From: a virus
Strand: one strand, 5' to 3'
Length of the DNA: 47,641 nt
Virus record (IMG/VR): IMGVR_UViG_3300044632_001580
Span: 1 to 47,641 of that record
This document shows positions 8,264-18,100 of this stretch, one piece after another (position 1 is the stretch's first letter; every line of letters starts with the position of its first letter). The notes beneath the pieces are model-generated. The model saw only the letters and a program-made list of their open reading frames with translations, did not search any database and was not told where the DNA came from. Made by a program: the position numbers and the translations under genes.

Positions 8264-9259
8264 TTATTTTTTGTTTTTTTCTTTTCTTGTTAATTTCATA
8301 AACGGTTTTAAAAAATATGTCCACGAATCATCCCCTTTAGGTAGGTACTTAAACAATCCGTCTTCAACCATATAACGAATAATATTTTTGTAACTTCTTC
8401 CTTCAGTTTCTAATGTTTCATTAACAATTTGGGAAATTTCTTCTTTGTCCTCGTCTTTGAGGAGTGGGTTTGATAAGTCAACAATTTGTTCGTTGACCAC
8501 ATAATATTCGTTTTCAAAAATACCTGATTTTGTTTTTCCTGTTAGTAAATTTTTCAGTGTCTGATTATCTTTTTGTTCTTTCAAAAGTTCCTCAGCTCTT
8601 TCTAAAATATCGGTATAAGAAATCGGTTTTTCAAGTATCTCAGGAAAAAATTTAACCAATGTCTTTTCACCCAAAAGGTAAATTCCCTCAATATTATCAC
8701 TCTTATCACCAGTCATAATTTTTAATGTTTTAACATTATAGTGGGGAAATGAAAAGTCGTCAAATTTAATAGTATCTCCATTTTTAAAAGTACTTTTTAG
8801 TGATGGTGAATATACAGATACTTTTTCAGAAATCAGTTGTGTTAAATCTCTATCTGACGAAAAAATTAATTTATCCTCATTTTCAGATACCTGACAATAA
8901 TAAGCAATTAAATCATCAGCTTCTCGTCCTGAGACTTCAATCTGTCTCACATAGATTTCTTCGAGATATTGTTTGATGCGATTTTTTTGTCTTAGGTAGG
9001 ACATGAAGATTGCATCCTCCATAACTAATTTTCGGTTTTGTTTGTATTTGGGGTAAAGAACTCCACGAATACTCGTAGAGTCCTCTCCGTCCCAAAATAC
9101 CACTACTTTATCAAAGTTTTGTTCTTCAATAAATTTTCTTAGTGTGTTGATGAAATGATAAATTGCTCCAATATGTTCTCCGTTGTGAAAGTAATCTTTC
9201 ACCCCATGAAATCCAATCTTCATCAAATTATTCCCATCAACAAGGAGTGTTTTTTTCAC
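8264..9259 (-). CDS. rnh: RNase H / 5'-3' exonuclease (T4 Rnh, FEN-like)
   Basis: A 331-aa flap-endonuclease-fold nuclease that removes RNA primers and 5' flaps on the lagging strand. The acidic metal-binding residues are in order: D8 in LLVDGNN, D57 in VFWDGED, E113/D115/D116 in SGREADDLIAYY, D136/D138 in SSDRDLTQLI, and D185/D188 in MTGDKSDNIEG. The last is the helix-hairpin-helix region. The start codon is GTG (GTGAAAAAAACACTC); no in-frame ATG fits better because the conserved first strand begins immediately. It follows uvsX by ten bases, and a small unknown gene follows after eleven bases. T4 Rnh is 305 aa, so the size fits. Confidence 0.92.
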   Translation of the reverse strand: MKKTLLVDGNNLMKIGFHGVKDYFHNGEHIGAIYHFINTLRKFIEEQNFDKVVVFWDGEDSTSIRGVLYPKYKQNRKLVMEDAIFMSYLRQKNRIKQYLEEIYVRQIEVSGREADDLIAYYCQVSENEDKLIFSSDRDLTQLISEKVSVYSPSLKSTFKNGDTIKFDDFSFPHYNVKTLKIMTGDKSDNIEGIYLLGEKTLVKFFPEILEKPISYTDILERAEELLKEQKDNQTLKNLLTGKTKSGIFENEYYVVNEQIVDLSNPLLKDEDKEEISQIVNETLETEGRSYKNIIRYMVEDGLFKYLPKGDDSWTYFLKPFMKLTRKEKNKK

Positions 9260-9269
9260 AAAAAGTTAA

Positions 9270-10268
9270 TTAAAATGGTTCGTTTTCGTTTTCAAAAGTT
9301 TCTTCACTTTCATCAAGAGTAATTTCCCCTGTACCTGAAAGAATTGCGTTCCAATATTGTGAGTATTGTTTTTTGTACTCCTCAAGAGCCTCTTTAGTAT
9401 CTACAATATATCCTTGTGGTGTTGCAATAATCTTACCATCTTTATATCCTAATCCGTTAATATGGTTCTTTAGAACAGAGATTTTTGTTCGGATAGCGTA
9501 AGACACCGTTCTTCCATTTTTAGTTGCAGTAATGTGATTAATACCTGCATTTTTTTGATTGCCAAATAAAAAAACAAGTGCAGATGCTAACCAAAGTGCT
9601 TCACCACCTTTGGCCTTAATTGTTGGTTGTCCAAATGGATTATCAGGTAATTCAACCCAAGGTTGATTTACTACTACCATTGTGTTTGTATATGGATAAT
9701 CTTCCTTACGAGATTTAGTAATACGAGCTTGGATACCCATACCAATCTTGTCTGCCAAAACAGATGCGTTGTGTTGTTTACCACCTTTACCATCAAATGT
9801 CATCTTACAAGGAACTGAACCAACAGAATCCCAAAGAAAACAAAGAGAATAAGGAATGTTACCTTTTTCTTGTTCGTCCAATAATTCGTTAATATAGTCT
9901 GTAACTTGTTCGATGTAATCAAAGTTATCATTGAAGATAAATTGTCCGTCCCATTCTCCTTCGATAAGTTCAGCTTTAAGACCTAATTCTACCGCGTGGT
10001 CCCACGACCATTTCTTTTCAGTAATAATGAAAACGGGTAGATGCCCCTTCTTCTGAGCCGAAACAGCGGCTTTAACAAGTGCTGTCGTTTTGGAAGAATT
10101 TGAGTGCCCCAAGAACATATTGATGTTACCCAAAGCAGGACCAGGTAAACCGCAACTACTATGAAAAGCTTCGTCGACTTCATAGAACTCTGTATCTTTG
10201 TATTTAGTTTTCGTAGAATACTTATTTTTGATTGCATCTAATGAAAATTCTTTTTTCTTTATAGCCAT
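9270..10268 (-). CDS. uvsX: UvsX RecA-like recombinase
   Basis: A 332-aa strand-exchange ATPase for recombination-dependent replication and repair. Walker A is GHSNSSKT at residues 54-61, the T4-UvsX-like variant rather than bacterial RecA GPESSGKT. Walker B is SLCFLWDS at about 141-148. The region GGEALWLASALVFLFGNQKN near 225-245 fits the DNA-binding L2/core. The C-terminus is acidic (ETFENENEPF), as in T4 UvsX, which may help exchange with the SSB. It follows the SSB gene after a strong terminator and precedes RNase H by ten bases. UvsY was not seen. Confidence 0.93.
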   Translation of the reverse strand: MAIKKKEFSLDAIKNKYSTKTKYKDTEFYEVDEAFHSSCGLPGPALGNINMFLGHSNSSKTTALVKAAVSAQKKGHLPVFIITEKKWSWDHAVELGLKAELIEGEWDGQFIFNDNFDYIEQVTDYINELLDEQEKGNIPYSLCFLWDSVGSVPCKMTFDGKGGKQHNASVLADKIGMGIQARITKSRKEDYPYTNTMVVVNQPWVELPDNPFGQPTIKAKGGEALWLASALVFLFGNQKNAGINHITATKNGRTVSYAIRTKISVLKNHINGLGYKDGKIIATPQGYIVDTKEALEEYKKQYSQYWNAILSGTGEITLDESEETFENENEPF

Positions 10269-10303
10269 AAATGTCTATGTGTTTAAATTGTTAGTATAAA
10301 AAT

Positions 10304-10342
10304 AAAAAAGGATGGACACTTTGACTATGCTAGTGTCCATCC
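10304..10342 (-). terminator. Strong rho-independent terminator after the SSB gene
   Basis: A perfect 11-bp stem (GGATGGACACT with AGTGTCCATCC) with an 11-base loop is followed on the minus strand by six T residues, eight bases after the SSB stop codon. It separates abundant SSB transcripts from uvsX. Confidence 0.9.
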
Positions 10343-10349
10343 GTATAAA

Positions 10350-11195
10350 TTAGAATGGTAAATCACCATCAGGTTCGTCACCTGCTTGTGGGTCAACAAT
10401 TGACATGTTTCCACCACCAACACTCATTTCAGATGCCGCGTCTCCATAAACATATTTACCTAAATCAGATGACCATCTTGGAGTTTCTCCACGAGCAATC
10501 GCTTCCAAATATTCAACAGGTTTTTTAGAGTAAACATCGGCCCAAGTAAGTGGGTCTTCAGTCCAAGTTTTAGCAGTTTCCGCGTCTGTGTGAACAGGAG
10601 ATGGGTCATCGTGCATTACAGTTTGGATAACTGTATAGGTCGCTCCTTTTGGAGTCTTAGCCTTTGCCAACTCGATAATCAAATCACGACCATTAACAGG
10701 GTCAGTAATATCACCTTTAGCTTTCCAAATTGGGATGATTTTGTCAAGAATACCTTCGTTCTTGTAATTGTGTTTAAATCTCCAAAACTTAACTCCATCC
10801 GCTTCGTTATCACGGTCAATAACCTTAACGATGTAGAATTTACGTGGTTTGTAAGATTTAGCAAGTTCCTTATCGGACTCTTTACCTGTTGACATTAATT
10901 CGTCGTGAATTTCAGTCAAAGGTGAACGCTCGTTGTCGTTTTTACCTGGGTCATAGATTTTATTCCATTTACCCTCAACTTGTACTTCGTGGTACCACAC
11001 CTCTTTAAAAGGTGATGAACCGTCAGGAGTTGGTAAAATACGAAGACGTTTTTGTCCCGATGTTTCATTTTGCGTTAGAATTGCTGCAAAATACTTTTTC
11101 ATTCTGTCTTCTTGAGACATTTTGTTAGCTCCGTTTGAGCCACCTTTCGCTTTTTCATACTGAGCGAGTACAGCATCTAGTGAATTTGTCGCCAT
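10350..11195 (-). CDS. 32: Single-stranded DNA binding protein, gp32-like
   Basis: A 281-aa protein. The N-terminal LAST-like basic region (QEDRMKKYF) leads into an OB-fold core (KRLRILPTPDGSSPFKEVWY, then KPRKFYIVKVIDRDNEADGV and KFWRFKHNYKNEGILDKIIP). The acidic tail ends DEPDGDLPF, the classic SSB tip that recruits replication partners. The protein coats ssDNA at the fork and works with UvsX and gp43. There is no cysteine in the entire protein, so the zinc site of T4 gp32 is absent. The gene sits upstream of uvsX with its own terminator. The leader is A/T only. Confidence 0.88.
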   Translation of the reverse strand: MATNSLDAVLAQYEKAKGGSNGANKMSQEDRMKKYFAAILTQNETSGQKRLRILPTPDGSSPFKEVWYHEVQVEGKWNKIYDPGKNDNERSPLTEIHDELMSTGKESDKELAKSYKPRKFYIVKVIDRDNEADGVKFWRFKHNYKNEGILDKIIPIWKAKGDITDPVNGRDLIIELAKAKTPKGATYTVIQTVMHDDPSPVHTDAETAKTWTEDPLTWADVYSKKPVEYLEAIARGETPRWSSDLGKYVYGDAASEMSVGGGNMSIVDPQAGDEPDGDLPF

Positions 11196-11260
11196 GATAT
11201 ATATAAATTATTAGTTAATAAACAAGTATAAGTGTGTCAGCCGTAATAGTCAAACAAAAA

Positions 11261-11944
11261 TTATCTATAAGTGAAAGTATTAGTATCACTATCCTCACTA
11301 TCCAAATTATTAAAACTGTTTTTTATTTCAGCTTGTGAATAGTTTTCAACATCATCAGGTGTAATCACATATTCGTTTTTACCTGATTGTTCAATATCCT
11401 GTAGTTTATCATCAAAAAATTGTGTCAATTTTTGATTAAAAGGTCCTGAATCTAAACTTCTTAATTCTAATTTTTCTTGCGGAGTTTTTTCACGATATTT
11501 TTCAATCTTAGTTTCAATAGTATTTATCTTATCCATAATTTTATCCATTTCAGATAATTTACTTTCAAGATTTTGTATTTGTGAAAAAAGATTTTGAAAG
11601 AATTCATTTTGTTTTTCCTCCATATTTTTTTGTGACGTTACAAGTTCTGTAACATCCAATTCTTCAGTTTCTGAATCTTCTGATTTTTCATCACCGATTT
11701 TTTCAACGTCAGGGTCATTTTCCACATCAACAGGTGCTGATGGTTCAGCGGCGGGTGCCGCAGGGGGTGCCCCTGCTTCAGGTGCCGCAGGTAGTGCTCC
11801 TGCTTCAGGCGATGGAGGAGGTGTTCCAAGGGCTAAATCATCAGGTGGTGGTGGAGCGTCTTGTTCAAAAATATAATTGTTGATTTTATTATGTTTTTTT
11901 AATTCCTCTAATAATTTTTTAGATAAATCCATTTCCTTACCCAT
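11261..11944 (-). CDS. Hypothetical Pro/Ala-linker coiled-coil protein with possible prohead-protease site
   Basis: A 227-aa acidic protein in three parts. The first is a short helical N-terminus (MDLSKKLLEELKKHNKINNY) ending in YIFEQ. The second is a Pro/Ala/Gly/Glu-rich linker at residues about 30-80 (APPPPDD, PAAPEAGAPPAAPAAEP). The third is a heptad-rich coiled coil at about 100-160 (FFQNLFSQIQNLESKLSEMD), with an acidic tail. I-F-E followed by Q matches the (I/L)-x-E rule of T4 gp21 cleavage, so it might be a head core or internal protein, but no capsid gene is nearby. Translation may begin at either Met (residue 1 or 5). The start overlaps the preceding 74-aa gene by eight bases, suggesting coupling. 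Function unknown. Confidence 0.75.
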   Translation of the reverse strand: MGKEMDLSKKLLEELKKHNKINNYIFEQDAPPPPDDLALGTPPPSPEAGALPAAPEAGAPPAAPAAEPSAPVDVENDPDVEKIGDEKSEDSETEELDVTELVTSQKNMEEKQNEFFQNLFSQIQNLESKLSEMDKIMDKINTIETKIEKYREKTPQEKLELRSLDSGPFNQKLTQFFDDKLQDIEQSGKNEYVITPDDVENYSQAEIKNSFNNLDSEDSDTNTFTYR

Positions 11945-12161
11945 TTAAAAGTTGTTTATATCCCTGTGTTGTTTCAACATTGATTTTTTTATTAATTGTC
12001 ATTGTATTGTTAACTCTTTCAATTAAACCGTCTTTCATTCTAATTGTGTAACAATCTCCAGTATCTAAGTCACAAACTTCTTTATAACCATTACCCTTAT
12101 CGGTTTCAGTTATTCTTGTGTTCTTACCAAGGTATCTATCTAAAGCTTCTTTAGTATTCAT
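11937..12161 (-). CDS. Hypothetical 74-aa protein
   Basis: A small soluble protein beginning MNTKEALDRYLGKNTRITET with a central beta-rich segment (YKEVCDLDTGDCYTIRMKDG) containing two cysteines seven residues apart. Its stop overlaps the start of the coiled-coil gene, so the two are likely cotranslated. A GTATATTTATATAA leader 13 bases upstream matches the recurring late promoter candidate. Family not recognised. Confidence 0.75.
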   Translation of the reverse strand: MNTKEALDRYLGKNTRITETDKGNGYKEVCDLDTGDCYTIRMKDGLIERVNNTMTINKKINVETTQGYKQLLNG

Positions 12162-12174
12162 AATTATTTTTTAT

Positions 12175-12183
12175 ATAAATATA
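12175..12183 (-). promoter_or_regulatory. Candidate late promoter element TATATTTAT before the 74-aa gene
   Basis: The coding strand reads GTATATTTATATAA about 13 bases before the ATG, in the 30-base gap after the giant baseplate gene. It contains the shared TATTTAT core. Confidence 0.45.
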
Positions 12184-12191
12184 CTAATAAA

Positions 12192-15100
12192 TTAAAATGT
12201 CATAGTAATAGGATATGATTTATAATAATCTGACCTTGTAGTATCTATTTGACCATTAGATAAAACAGGTTTTGTAAAAATTGTAATTTGGAATTCATAA
12301 ACTCCACTAGAACCTGAACCAGTACAGTCTACTTCTTCTAACAAATCTTCAGCAGTTATTGTAACTGTTTGTCCATTTGAAGAAATATAATTATTTGAGA
12401 ACTGTTGTCCAGTCGCCGACCCTTCAGCACAACTTGCAGTAATATTGTACCCATATTCAACTAAGAATATATTTCTTAACCCATCAACACTAGGATTAAC
12501 ACTAACTGTAAATTCTTCAAACATTGGTGGGTTAGATATTGTATATTGATAATCGGAAGTTAAAGGCGGTGTTTGTGTGTTATTAGTTAGTGTTGTACCA
12601 GTACTTGTTTGAGTATCCCCTGTTGGGGCTGGGTTCAAATTAACAGGGTTTAAAATAACATAAGCCTTTTTAACTTTTTCCAAAATGGCAGCGTACTCGC
12701 TAGCATTTTTACTTATATATTCATCATAATAAGCATCTTCCTGTTTTGATTGTAATGACCAATATTTAATATAAAATTTAGTTAGTTCTTCAACTATAGT
12801 AATATCTGTAGCAAAATTTAAATCAGGGTAGAAATTTTTTAAATAAAGATTCATGAATTCCAAATTATAAGTAATATTTGGGAATTTAACAATTGGTATT
12901 AATTCAGTACCAAAGTTTAAACATGTGTATTCTTTATTAAATTTACTTGGTAGGTCACCAGCCCATTTTCGTTTTAAATTAACATTAGTTAAATTATTAT
13001 TGAATAATTTTATATTTCCATTTGAGTCATTAGATATATAAATTAAGGTAAATAATGCCGCTCTTTTTTGTAAATCGTCTCCAACAATAAATTGAACCTC
13101 CTCAATTACTCGTGAATATGATAATGTCTTTGATTCACCAGTAATTTTAATGAAATCATTATACGCCACGTTTGGTTGACAATTTTCATTATTTTTATTT
13201 ACAGGAGTCTCATTTATTGAATTTGTCGTTTCAGTATTTTGTTGAGTAACTGTAGTTGCAGATTTACTCAATTGTTCTTTTTGTCGTTTAATTTCAGAAT
13301 AGAAATTTTTACCTAATTCCATTTTGATAGACGCTAAAAAGTTTTCACTTTGTTTTAATGTAAATATTTTTTGTCTCACCCCTTGGAAAGTGGTTTCAAA
13401 TGAGCCAGGGGAAATAGAATGGTTAACTTCTAATATTAGGTACGGTCCGTTAAACATCGGTACATTTCTTAATGTAAAATACATTGTTGGTTGTATGGTT
13501 GCGTTACCCATAGATTGAACTGTACAAGAATAACTTCTATTTTTATACAGATTAAAAAGACTAACATTCTGAGTTTGTGACTTTTTACCAGATGTTAACT
13601 GAGCCAAATTATATTCCATTAATAATGATTCAGATGTTGATTTACCAACATCTTGAGCCAAATTTAAATTATGAAACATCTGTTGTCTTTGTAGTCCAAA
13701 ATCAACAGCAAAACCTACCACTTTATTTGACTTTTCATCTGTTGATGTGTTTAATCTCACATTAGGGTTGTTTTGAGCCCTACCTAATTCAAAACCATCA
13801 TCACAATATCCATTATGTTTACTTTCAACTAAAGTATTAGTTGATGGGTCAGTTGATAATATATTTACAAACTTAGTCGATGTCTCAGAATAATCTACTT
13901 CAGAATAAGTACCAAACATTAATTGAGCCATTTCTTGGGGGCCTTCATTATTTCTTCTATTATAGAAATTGATGTATGAAGGCATTGTAAATGTAACAAA
14001 ATGGTGGTCTTTAAGAATTTCAGCAATAACTGTATATACAGAAGTTGCAGGGTCAACATTTGAAATTTTAGTTTTAACTTTAAAAATATCAACTAAAACA
14101 TCGTCCCCAATATCCCTACTGGCTTTATCTAAAAATAAAAATGATTCTAAAAATGTATCTTCTGAAAAATTATTTCCTGAAACCCATTTATCGTTCAATA
14201 CTTTAAACATGTCATAGTATTCAACTTTTAAATCTTCCCCAATTACGTTAGTTGAATTAGTTTTGATACTTTCTATTTGTATTTTAGGTAATTCTTTTTG
14301 TAATATTAATAATGTATTATTTAAAACATTATTAGTTAAATCTACTTTTTCAAAGTAATCAGCTAATAGTTCAATTAAAAATTCTTCTCTATTATCATTT
14401 GGATTTTTATATTTGTAAGAAGAATATAATTTTATTATTGGAGATAACAAAATTATATTATTAGACGTAAACGGTATATCAAAAACAGGAAAGAAGTCTG
14501 TTATTGTACTTCCAGATTCTGCGTAATTAATTCCTTCAAAAGTTGAGAATCCAACATATTCTTGGAGTGTTTTCCACTCGTTTGGATATGCAATTTTAGA
14601 AGACGATGTTGTTACGTTATTATTAGGTATTGGTACCGCGTTAGGTGTTGATACCTGATATGAACCAAAATTTATTGGGTCAACTGTAAATTGTTCTGTA
14701 TTTATAACCGCACTTAAAAATGAAAGAAAAGTTTTTCTATTATAGTCGTAAGGATTTGCCCTTTTTAATACCACATCTTTATTTAAAAATTGTGAAATAG
14801 TTTGGTTTTTATTAGAAAATTGAGCTTGTTGGACATTTTTAATAATGTTTAAATCATCTAATCCACTAACCGAATTTACCTTATTAATTATTTTATACAA
14901 CATTTGGAAATTGTTGTATTCCGATATCATATTTTTGTTTGCAGTTTCCTCATTATAATTTTTTTCAGATTTAGAAAAATTTAAAAATTCTTTTTCAAAT
15001 ATGTCCAATTCTTCTTTTGTAAAAACCCCAAATATATCTTCAATTTTTGAATACCCATTTTGATGTAAGAAAGTAAATTCTTGTTGATTATCCGTTTCTG

Positions 15101-18100
15101 AATTTATCTTACATAGATACTCATTATAACTTGGTTTAACCATATTAGTAGGGTCAAAATATCCAAAATGTGGATTTGACCAATCTAATCTAATAGACCC
15201 ATTATAAGTTCCTGGCACATCATAATTTTTTTGTAAATCGTTTGTTTGTGAATTAAAAAATTCATAAAATAATTGATTTACTGGTGAACCAAAAGATGGA
15301 GTTACGTAGAATGTTCCATCACTTTTTAAAGTGTTTTTTAATAGACAAGAATAGTTAGAAATTGTTAAATACAATGCCGGGTCATATGTACTCTCACTAC
15401 TACTTATTTTTGTAGATATTGGTGATAATATCTTTAATGTACCATCATTTCTATAATAAGAAAAAGATTGACTTACTGTTGAGTATTGGGTAACTAAATC
15501 AAAACCATTATAAAAGTAATTAAAGTCATTAATTACTTTAGGATAAAACCCAACAGAGACATCTTCATATGTAATATTAGGTATTGAAGTTGTATCAACT
15601 TTTTTTAAAGTTATATCAAAATTTGTAGTTGTTGATGTGATTTGATAATTTCTTGAAATATCCGAATTAATTGGGTCGTAATTTGTTTGATAATTAAATG
15701 GTACCCAACATTTATCTAAAATATCAATATTGTTATTTATATAGTTTTTATATCTATACCATATAGAACCATATTTTAAAATCCATGCATATGGTAATTT
15801 GTGAAGAGCCCCAAATTTTCTAAATGTTGATGCAATGTAATCTAATTCTGTAAAATTTTTATTTGGAGTACTATTACCATTATTTGGTTGATAGTCTTTA
15901 AATCTTTGACTCAAAGTTGCTAATGGTAAACTATTTAACAACAAATAAGCCGCCTCAGTATACGGATACGGAGCTCCTGATTTTTCATTATTAACACCAT
16001 TTTGTATAGCATTCACAAAAAACGGAGTGTTGAAAATTGAAGTACACTGAGCTTGTGTCATTAAATTATTATAACTACTATAGTAAACACTACCAACAGT
16101 CGTTAAAAGTTGGGTATTGTCAGTTAGAAGATTAGTATAAAATTCATTTGAAAAATTGTTTGTATTAATTTGTTGTGAAGCTCTTACATTAAAATTAGTA
16201 ACTGGTCGATTTACATCAACATTTGTAAATGAATCAAAATTTGTTGTAGTTTTATAGTATGGGTTAAACATTATTGATTTGGTCGTGTTGTTAAACAACT
16301 CATAATTTGTAATTGTTTTACCGTTTGTAACATTTGAAGTTAACCAATTATCACTTATATAAGGTAATGTATCAAAAAAATAGTAAGTATTACTTGTCGT
16401 ACCTGTATAAATTCCAAAAAGTTGTTCAACATTTTTAAAGTCTAGGTTAGGTTTTGGAAATTCTGTTAAAAAATCTTTATAAATTATTGTCGGGGTTTGT
16501 ATTATTTTGTCAATTTCTTGTGTGACAAAATAATCTCTAATATATTTGTTATAAGATTCACCATTACCATTATTTGATATTGTTTTTAAAAATTCATTAA
16601 AAGACGCAACGTCTATTTTATAATTTGAAAAAAGATTTAACAAGTCAGGACTACCAGTACCTATACTTTCTTTAATACTTTTACTTATAGCATCTGAAAT
16701 AAAATTTATAATTTGTGTTTTTTTCGCAGTATCTCTTTGTAACCCTTGATAATTTGTATTCAAAATAATCCTCTCAATTATTTCGTATAAAAATTTTGTA
16801 ATTTCTTTATTTGAAAAAATGATGTTTTTAATCGGTGCGTCAAAAGTAGACAAAGATAATCTATAAACATCTTTGTTTTCATTTCGGTTTGTAGTATATG
16901 GATTTGGTACCGACTCTCTTTGAGCAAAAGCGTTTGAAAACTCTTCGACAAACTCTACTTCAGGCCAAACACTATAATCATAAGATTTAACTACGTTTTG
17001 ATATTTTCTATCACCAGGATAGGCAATTTCATAACTTGTATCTCCTGATGTGTTATTTTTTTTAACAGTAAAGAGTGGCCAAGGATATACTACTGCCTCT
17101 TCAATTGTTTGAGATGTTTCTAAACAATTATAATCATTCTCGGTAAACTCAGATTTTCTAGCCTTGTCATATCGTTTGTCATAAGCCTTTGTGTGTACAT
17201 CATCAAGCAATGAATAAAACGCTTCAACTGACACAACAAATATTGAGATTATATTTCTTATTGTTGGTTTAAACCCAATACCTGTTTGCGGGTTTTCTAA
17301 AATTTTTACAAGTTGTTCTGAAAATTTTTTTTCATTTTCTTCTCTAATCTCAATTGCTCGTTTTTTTAGATTACTTGTTTTCGTAATAAACGTTTCGTCA
17401 TTCGGCACTCCTTCAAAAATAAAAAATTGATTAGTTTGAAAATTTGTGCCATCACTGTTTATTGTTACCGCACCTTTAACTAATTGATTTAAGGATTGTG
17501 TAAAACCTGATAATTCATCGGGAGTTGGTGCTTTATTGTTTCTTGCCTTATAAGTTGCAACCGGGTCAACCTCGTCAGGTGATAATGAAACTAAAAAATT
17601 TGATATATCGACATCAGAGGTTAATCCAATATTACATTTTGCCAATGAGTCATTATATTGAACTATGATTTTTTTTAATTCCGCAATAGAATCAATTTTA
17701 GTTTGTTGGTTAAGTTCTTTATCTTCTTTAAACGTATAATATTTTTTTCCATCTGTTTTAGATATATAAAAATTTATAGTATTAATGTACTTATCGAACC
17801 AAGATTCACCCCTATAAAAATAAACATCCCCTTGGAATTTTTCTAAATTTGTTAAAAACAAGTCACAATTTGTAAGTGGTTGTAAATCTACTTTACCTGA
17901 GTTATTTAATATGTCTTGTACAAATTTATCTAATTTATACATTAACTCCTGTATAGTAATATTTGGTAAATCTGTAATTAATGGTGGGTCACTATTCCTA
18001 TATTTGTCATACAATTCCACCAACCTTTGGTATCCTCGTTGGGAAGTTTGGGTTTCAACAACTCGACTATCACTTGAATTTGAGGTGTTTGTTTGACTTG

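Noticed and set aside
8253-8324. Upstream start for the small protein between rnh and gp41
   Set aside because: It would overlap the exonuclease gene and encode a Lys-rich run from an A-rich leader; ATG 8252 leaves a clean 11-base spacer.
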